Source: Megamonas hypermegale | GTDB taxonomy: Bacteria > Bacillota > Negativicutes > Selenomonadales > Selenomonadaceae | Length of the DNA stretch: 10,029 nucleotides | Reading direction: 5' to 3' | Assembly (NCBI GenBank): GCA_002314325.1 | Contig: DCFC01000023.1 | Span: 1-10,029 of the forward strand | Shown: piece after piece, positions 6,639 through 10,029 of the stretch | How the letters are laid out: every line of letters begins with the position of its first letter | How positions within the stretch are numbered: position 1 is the stretch's first letter | Made by a program: the position numbers and the translations under genes | Notes under the pieces: generated by a model | Told to the model about the DNA's origin: nothing | The model's input: only the letters and a program-made list of their open reading frames with translations | Database searches by the model: none

Positions 6639-6759
6639 TTATGCTAGTTGATTTTTTAAAGCAGTATAATAGTTTATATTTAGTGAGGTTAAGTGACAAC
6701 ATCGAACGAATATAAATTATTATACTGCTGGCTACAAGCTCGATGTTTTACTAGCACAA
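6639..6759 (+). repeat. MITE-like structured repeat, copy 2 (full length)
   Basis: A 121-bp copy collinear with 2328-2448, with 15 substitutions and no gaps. Terminal arms TTATGCTAGT and ACTAGCACAA are complementary at 9 of 10 positions. The internal arm AGCAGTATAATA (6660-6671) pairs with TATTATACTGCT, with 45-46 bp between. Loop AACATCGA (6699-6706) is a perfect 8-bp complement of TCGATGTT (6740-6747). Flanks share TTTCAGCAAT at 6624-6633 and 6764-6773 (11 of 13 bases over 13 bp). The right flank ends 4 bp before the ribosome binding site of the downstream EamA gene. Confidence 0.75.
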
Positions 6760-6789
6760 TAAATTTCAGCAATCGACAAGGAGAAATTT

Positions 6790-7659
6790 ATGAACACAAA
6801 AGGCATTCTACTAATCGTCACCGGCACGGTTCTCTGGGGCACATCCGGCGTCATCTCACAGCACCTGTTCACCGATAAAATGTTTACCGCTGAATGGTTC
6901 GTCACCGCCCGCCTCATCAGTTCCGGTATCATTTTGCTTATAATCGACGCACTTTTACATAAAGGCGACATCTTTTCCATCTGGCTGACTAAAGACAAAT
7001 GGGCTCTGATTATCTTCGGCATATTCGGTATGCTCGGCGTTCAGTATACCTATTTCGGCACAATTGTGCACAGCAATGCCGCCACCGCCACGATTTTGCA
7101 GTATCTCATGCCGATATTCATCGTCTTTTACCTGCTCGCGACGACACACCGCATACCGCGCAAACTGGAACTGTTTTCCATTTTTCTTGCCATGCTCGGT
7201 ACATTCCTGCTCGTAACGAAAGGGCAGTTCGACACGCTCGCCATCTCTCCGGCCGCTTTAATCTGGGGTCTTACCAGCGCCGCTTTTTCCGCCTTTTACA
7301 CATTGCAGCCGCGCCGCATTATTAAACAGTGGCGCTCTACGCTCGTCATCGGCTGGGGAATGCTCATCGGCGGCGCTGTAATGTGCTTTTATCAGCCGGT
7401 CTGGCAGTTTACCGGCATCTTCGATTTAAATTCCGCCGTTTCCTTCGCCGCCGTAATCATCTTCGGCACGGCCATCGCCTTTTGCGCTTATCTGGAAAGC
7501 ACAAAATATCTCTCGCCTACGCAGATAAGCGTCTTTGCCTCGCTTGAACCGTTCGCCTCCATAATTTTATCCATCATCTTCCTTCATATCAACTTCGGTT
7601 TCATTGAATTAATCGGCGCTTTCATCATCATTGCCGCCGTAACGATTTTAAATTTATAG
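6790..7659 (+). CDS. EamA-family drug/metabolite transporter (DMT) permease
   Basis: A 289-residue membrane protein with about ten hydrophobic segments, built from two EamA repeats (about 4-142 and 152-288), the standard DMT layout. Each repeat begins with the family's Trp-Gly element: TVLWGTSGV (13-21) and ALIWGLTSAAFSA (156-168). SNAATATILQYLMPIF (95-110) resembles the fourth-helix region of EamA proteins. Family members export amino acids or other metabolites; the substrate cannot be read from sequence. AAGGAG (6778-6783) is 6 nt before the ATG. The gene is monocistronic, with a structured repeat in its upstream leader and a strong terminator after it. Confidence 0.88.
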   Translation: MNTKGILLIVTGTVLWGTSGVISQHLFTDKMFTAEWFVTARLISSGIILLIIDALLHKGDIFSIWLTKDKWALIIFGIFGMLGVQYTYFGTIVHSNAATATILQYLMPIFIVFYLLATTHRIPRKLELFSIFLAMLGTFLLVTKGQFDTLAISPAALIWGLTSAAFSAFYTLQPRRIIKQWRSTLVIGWGMLIGGAVMCFYQPVWQFTGIFDLNSAVSFAAVIIFGTAIAFCAYLESTKYLSPTQISVFASLEPFASIILSIIFLHINFGFIELIGAFIIIAAVTILNL

Positions 7660-7663
7660 ACAA

Positions 7664-7703
7664 AAAACCTCTAACAGCTAAATCAAGGTCTGTTAGAGGT
7701 TTT
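7664..7703. terminator. Bidirectional terminator between converging genes
   Basis: AAAACCTCTAACAG (7664-7677) and CTGTTAGAGGTTTT (7690-7703) are a perfect 14-bp inverted repeat with a 12-nt loop and A/T runs on both sides. It serves the EamA gene (stop 5 bp before) and the minus-strand amino-acid-binding protein gene (stop 15 bp away). Confidence 0.88.
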
Positions 7704-7718
7704 CGCTTTATTTATTCA

Positions 7719-8519
7719 TTATTCATTTGTGATATCTTTGCCGAACCATTTTTCGGAAATCTTAGCGATAGTGCCGTCAGCTTTCATTTCATTCATTACT
7801 TTCTGCACTTCATCACGCAGAGCCGTATTTTCTTTAGCAAAAGCTATACCGAAATCAGTAGGTTCACCGACAACAATCGTTGTTTCCTTGAAAGAGTTCG
7901 GATGTTTCTGCATGTAGTACGTACCTACGAGCTCGTCTGTAACTACAGCATCAATACGTCCGTTTTCCAAATCCATGAATGCGTCGATATAATCACCGTA
8001 TTTTTTAACTTCACTGAACTGGTCAGCATATTCTTTATTATTATCCAGGAAAGTTTCCGCCGTGCTGCCGCTCTGCGTGCCGATTACTTTGCCTTTCAAT
8101 TCATCAATGGAAGTTACATTCACATCAACCGGCACGAACACAACCTGACGGTTTTTCATGTATGGGTCGCTGAACAACATATTCTGTTTACGTTCTTCCG
8201 TAATATCAAGACCATTCCACAAAATGTCAACGCGTCCGCTCTGTAATTCCGCTTCCTTACTGGACCAGTCGATTGCCTTGAATTCCACCGGACGGTTTAA
8301 GCGTTTTGCCGCTTCTTTCGCCAAGTCTATATCGAAGCCAACAATTTCATTGTTTTCATCCTTGAAACCCATCGGCGGATAGCTGTCATCAAGACCGATA
8401 ACAATCGGTTTGCTGCTGTCTGCTCCGCCTTCAGAAGAACTTTGTTCATTACCGCCGCAACCGGCAATCATCATCGCGCCGAATACCATTGCCAAACATA
8501 ATGTCCATAATTTTTTCAT
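7719..8519 (-). CDS. Amino-acid ABC transporter substrate-binding lipoprotein
   Basis: A 266-residue family 3 solute-binding protein (SBP_bac_3, PF00497), normal in length. The lipoprotein signal peptide ends in IAGC with Cys21 as the lipidation site, followed by a Ser/Gly-rich linker to about 37. GFDIDLAKEAAKRL (61-74) fits the family 3 signature. DSYPPMGF (45-52), the WNGLDITEER region (101-110), and GTQSGSTAE with the later VVTDELV form the typical two-lobe ligand pocket for polar or charged amino acids. AAGGAGG lies about 10 nt before the ATG. No permease or ATPase gene adjoins it, so it is an orphan that must share a transporter encoded elsewhere. The exact amino acid is unknown. Confidence 0.9.
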   Translation of the reverse strand: MKKLWTLCLAMVFGAMMIAGCGGNEQSSSEGGADSSKPIVIGLDDSYPPMGFKDENNEIVGFDIDLAKEAAKRLNRPVEFKAIDWSSKEAELQSGRVDILWNGLDITEERKQNMLFSDPYMKNRQVVFVPVDVNVTSIDELKGKVIGTQSGSTAETFLDNNKEYADQFSEVKKYGDYIDAFMDLENGRIDAVVTDELVGTYYMQKHPNSFKETTIVVGEPTDFGIAFAKENTALRDEVQKVMNEMKADGTIAKISEKWFGKDITNE

Positions 8520-8682
8520 AAAAATAAATCCTCCTTATGGTAATAAAGTTATATTTTCTTTTAATAGTTTAACTGATTAAAGCAATAACAAATTACCATG
8601 CTTTTATAATAAAGAAACTTGTTATATTGTAACAGATTTTATCGTAAAATTCTATAGGTTTCGCAAAAATTATTAAAAATTT

Positions 8683-8711
8683 TTGTGTTTAGCAAAATTA
8701 TATGCTAAAAT
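8683..8711 (+). promoter_or_regulatory. Promoter of the DUF441 gene
   Basis: TTGTGT (8683-8688), 17 bp, then TAAAAT (8706-8711) preceded by TG-C as an extended -10. The predicted start near 8718 lies after the ATG at 8702, which supports the downstream TTG start codon. The rest of 8520-8743 is AT-rich and must also hold the promoter of the minus-strand lipoprotein gene, which I could not place. Confidence 0.55.
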
Positions 8712-8743
8712 ATACGCAGTTTTGCAAAATGGAGGCATTGATT

Positions 8744-9199
8744 TTGTACAGCGAATATATTATTCTCGGCGTGCTGCTGCTTTTAAGCTATATCGGCCAT
8801 AATATGTCTGTATTCTATGCAGTCGGCATCATCCTGCTTTTAAAAATTTTTCATTTTACGGCATTGATGAATTTCGTCGAAGCCAACGGACTGAATTACG
8901 GTATTATTTTACTTACCATTGCCATTTTACTGCCGCTGGCCAATGGCAGAATAACCGTTCCTATGATGATTGACACTTTCAAATCACCTGTGGGCATCTT
9001 AGCACTTTTAGCCGGTATCTTTGCCGCTGCCGCCGGCGGCTGGGGCGTAAATCTGTTGAAAGATACGCCGACGATTGTAACTTCACTTGTTATCGGCACG
9101 ATGGTCGGTGTCTTTTTCTTTAAAGGTATTGCTGTCGGTCCGTTAATTGCCGGCGGTATTACGTATTTGATTTTGAGCTTAACAAAACTTTTCCACTAA
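8744..9199 (+). CDS. DUF441 / YeaL-family membrane protein
   Basis: A 151-residue hydrophobic protein with four to five membrane segments, matching the DUF441 (YeaL) family of unknown function. Landmarks are LSYIGHN (14-20), NGLNYGIILLTIAILLPLA (48-66), GWGVNLL (99-105) and FKGIAVGPLIAGGITYLI (126-143), which parallel the conserved stretches of E. coli YeaL. I chose the TTG at 8744: a strong GGAGG (8731-8735) sits 8 nt before it, the ATG at 8702 lies upstream of the predicted transcription start, and the ATG at 8729 overlaps the ribosome binding site itself. The shorter protein also begins like its relatives. The gene is monocistronic and has its own terminator. Confidence 0.82.
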   Translation: MYSEYIILGVLLLLSYIGHNMSVFYAVGIILLLKIFHFTALMNFVEANGLNYGIILLTIAILLPLANGRITVPMMIDTFKSPVGILALLAGIFAAAAGGWGVNLLKDTPTIVTSLVIGTMVGVFFFKGIAVGPLIAGGITYLILSLTKLFH

Positions 9200-9231
9200 A
9201 AAAGACGAGGCATTTACCTCGTCTTTTTTTT
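9198..9231. terminator. Bidirectional terminator between DUF441 and crcB
   Basis: GACGAGG (9204-9210) and CCTCGTC (9217-9223) with a 6-nt loop are flanked by A-runs and T-runs, giving a classic intrinsic terminator in both directions. It abuts both stop codons: the DUF441 TAA (9197-9199) and the crcB TAA (9230-9232) overlap its edges. Confidence 0.9.
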
Positions 9232-9607
9232 AAGAATAGATTATCCGCACCAGCATAATGCCAAGCCATACAGCCAGCAGTCCGCCGAGCGTATTCAAAG
9301 CCACGTTGAGCATTGCTTGCATAACCAGTCCCGTTTTGAGCAGCAGCATCGTTTCATTGCCGAAAGAAGAAAATGTCGTAAGCCCGCCGAGAAATCCCAC
9401 TGTCAGTAAAAGAGACAAATACGGCGACACGCCTGTAAAACGCTCCGTCAGCAAAGTGGAAATAATGCCGATTAAAAAACAGCCGATTAAGTTCACAGTC
9501 AACGTTCCATACGGAAAATGACCCAGTTTATTTACATACGTAGTAATCAAAAACCGAAATGCGCCGCCGAAAGCGCAGCCTATCATTACTGCCAGAATTT
9601 TTGCCAT
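9230..9607 (-). CDS. crcB: Fluc/CrcB fluoride ion channel
   Basis: A 125-residue four-helix membrane protein of the CrcB/Fluc family, which exports toxic fluoride as a dual-topology dimer. Family motifs are GGAFRF (14-19), GTLTVNLIGCFLIG (34-47, with the conserved Asn) and GFLGGLTTFSSF (71-82, holding the phenylalanines that line the fluoride pathway). I chose the ATG at 9607 because GGGAG lies 6 nt upstream and the length then matches the usual 124-130 residues. An in-frame extension to 9709 would run through the tRNA terminator and into the tRNA-Val gene. No fluoride riboswitch is visible in the short leader. Only one crcB gene is seen here, which fits a homodimeric channel. Confidence 0.92.
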   Translation of the reverse strand: MAKILAVMIGCAFGGAFRFLITTYVNKLGHFPYGTLTVNLIGCFLIGIISTLLTERFTGVSPYLSLLLTVGFLGGLTTFSSFGNETMLLLKTGLVMQAMLNVALNTLGGLLAVWLGIMLVRIIYS

Positions 9608-9637
9608 GACTTTCTCCCGTAATTTGATTTTAGATAC

Positions 9638-9665
9638 AAAAAAACTCCTTGAGATTTCAAGGAGT
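9638..9665 (-). terminator. Intrinsic terminator of the tRNA cluster
   Basis: ACTCCTTGA (9644-9652) and TCAAGGAGT (9657-9665) form a 9-bp stem with a GATT loop, followed on the minus strand by seven T residues. It begins 11 bp past the tRNA-Val CCA end and stands 30 bp before the crcB start codon. Confidence 0.88.
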
Positions 9666-9676
9666 GTGTTTTCTAA

Positions 9677-9752
9677 TGGTGGGCGGTAACAGGATCGAAC
9701 TGCTGACATCCTGCTTGTAAGGCAGGCGCTCTCCCAGCTGAGCTAACCGCCC
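9677..9752 (-). tRNA. tRNA-Val (UAC)
   Basis: A 76-nt tRNA. Acceptor arms GGGCGGT and ACCGCCC pair fully, discriminator A, and the CCA is encoded. Anticodon stem CCTGC/GCAGG holds the loop CTTACAA, giving anticodon TAC. The TPsiC loop TTCGATC is present. It is last in the transcribed order. Confidence 0.96.
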
Positions 9753-9759
9753 GAATGAG

Positions 9760-9834
9760 TGGTGACGCGTATGGGATTCGAACCCATGAAGCCGCCGTGA
9801 AAGGGCGGTGTCTTAACCACTTGACCAACGCGCC
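9760..9834 (-). tRNA. tRNA-Glu (UUC)
   Basis: A 75-nt tRNA with encoded CCA. Acceptor GGCGCGT pairs with ACGCGTC (one G-U). Anticodon stem CCGCC/GGCGG encloses CTTTCAC, giving anticodon TTC. The TPsiC loop TTCGAAT is canonical. It lies 7 bp from tRNA-Val. Confidence 0.96.
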
Positions 9835-9842
9835 ATATATAA

Positions 9843-9918
9843 TGGTGGCTCACCCGAGATTCGAACTCGGGACACCCTGATTAAAAGTCAGGTGCTCTGC
9901 CAACTGAGCTAGTGAACC
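9843..9918 (-). tRNA. tRNA-Lys (UUU)
   Basis: A 76-nt tRNA with encoded CCA. Acceptor GGTTCAC pairs with GTGAGCC with one G-U. Anticodon stem CCTGA/TCAGG encloses CTTTTAA, giving anticodon TTT. The TPsiC loop TTCGAAT is canonical. Confidence 0.96.
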
Positions 9919-9926
9919 ACAAGGAA

Positions 9927-10001
9927 TGGCTGGGGTAGCTGGATTCGAACCAACGCATGTGGGAGTCAAAGTCCCATGCCTTACCGCTTGGCGATACCCC
10001 A
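9927..10001 (-). tRNA. tRNA-Gln (UUG)
   Basis: A 75-nt tRNA with encoded CCA and discriminator G. Acceptor TGGGGTA pairs with TACCCCA, with the weak first T-A pair typical of bacterial tRNA-Gln. Anticodon stem TGGGA/TCCCA encloses CTTTGAC, giving anticodon TTG. It is the first tRNA of the cluster in this window; the promoter lies beyond the right edge, and nothing else is recognisable in 10002-10029. Confidence 0.96.
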
Positions 10002-10029
10002 ACTAATAACCGGCAACTTCCTATCCTCC

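Noticed and set aside
2328..6759. The three repeats as a CRISPR array or integron attC cassettes
   Set aside because: Copies are kilobases apart with unrelated genes between them, no regular spacers and no cas or integrase gene, and I see no attC core sites.
8702..8743. The ATG at 8702 as the start of the DUF441 protein
   Set aside because: It falls inside the spacer of the predicted promoter and lacks a ribosome binding site; GGAGG is placed for the TTG at 8744.
9608..9709. A 34-residue N-terminal extension of crcB
   Set aside because: It would be encoded through the tRNA-Val 3' end and the tRNA terminator, and the family begins at the downstream ATG, which has its own ribosome binding site.

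Overview
The window looks like chromosomal DNA of an anaerobic, low-to-mid GC member of the Firmicutes, most plausibly a Negativicutes (Selenomonas/Megamonas-type) bacterium. The hints are strong AGGAGG-type ribosome binding sites, a flavin reductase-rubredoxin fusion typical of anaerobes, small lipoprotein binding proteins and short intergenic regions with classical bidirectional terminators. The genus is an inference; no 16S gene or other diagnostic marker is present.

Layout, left to right. 1-240 is noncoding but strongly structured. 241-2217 (-) is an amylosucrase-type GH13 enzyme with an unusual lysine-rich N-terminal tail. 2546-5081 (-) is a complete methionine ABC importer operon, metN-metI-metQ, ending in a hairpin terminator at 2491-2529. 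5360-5791 (+) is a YgbA (nitrous oxide-stimulated promoter) family protein with a clear promoter that carries a palindrome. It converges on 5846-6487 (-), a flavin reductase-rubredoxin fusion of the high-molecular-weight rubredoxin (Hrb) type. The pair suggests a small nitric-oxide or nitrosative-stress locus. 6790-7659 (+) is an EamA/DMT permease and 7719-8519 (-) an orphan amino-acid-binding lipoprotein; both end at one bidirectional terminator. 8744-9199 (+) is a DUF441/YeaL membrane protein and 9230-9607 (-) a Fluc/CrcB fluoride channel, again sharing a terminator. 9677-10001 (-) is a tRNA cluster, transcribed Gln(UUG)-Lys(UUU)-Glu(UUC)-Val(UAC), closed by its own terminator at 9638-9665.

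The most interesting signal is not a gene. Three intergenic copies of one short element lie at 2328-2448, 5189-5253 and 6639-6759, all in the same orientation. The two full copies are both 121 bp and about 88% identical (15 differences counted by eye); the third is 65 bp and has lost its centre. Ends are TTGTGC...GCACAA-like, there is a perfect 12-bp internal inverted repeat, and a loop segment is complementary to sequence 3' of that stem, giving a pseudoknot-like topology. Each copy is flanked at matching offsets by direct repeats (13/13, 11/13 and 10/13 bp), which look like target-site duplications. This fits a small non-autonomous mobile element (MITE-like) that may also encode a structured RNA; no transposase is present in the window.

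Start codons were re-chosen from ribosome binding sites for metN (ATG at 5081), the DUF441 gene (TTG at 8744) and crcB (ATG at 9607).
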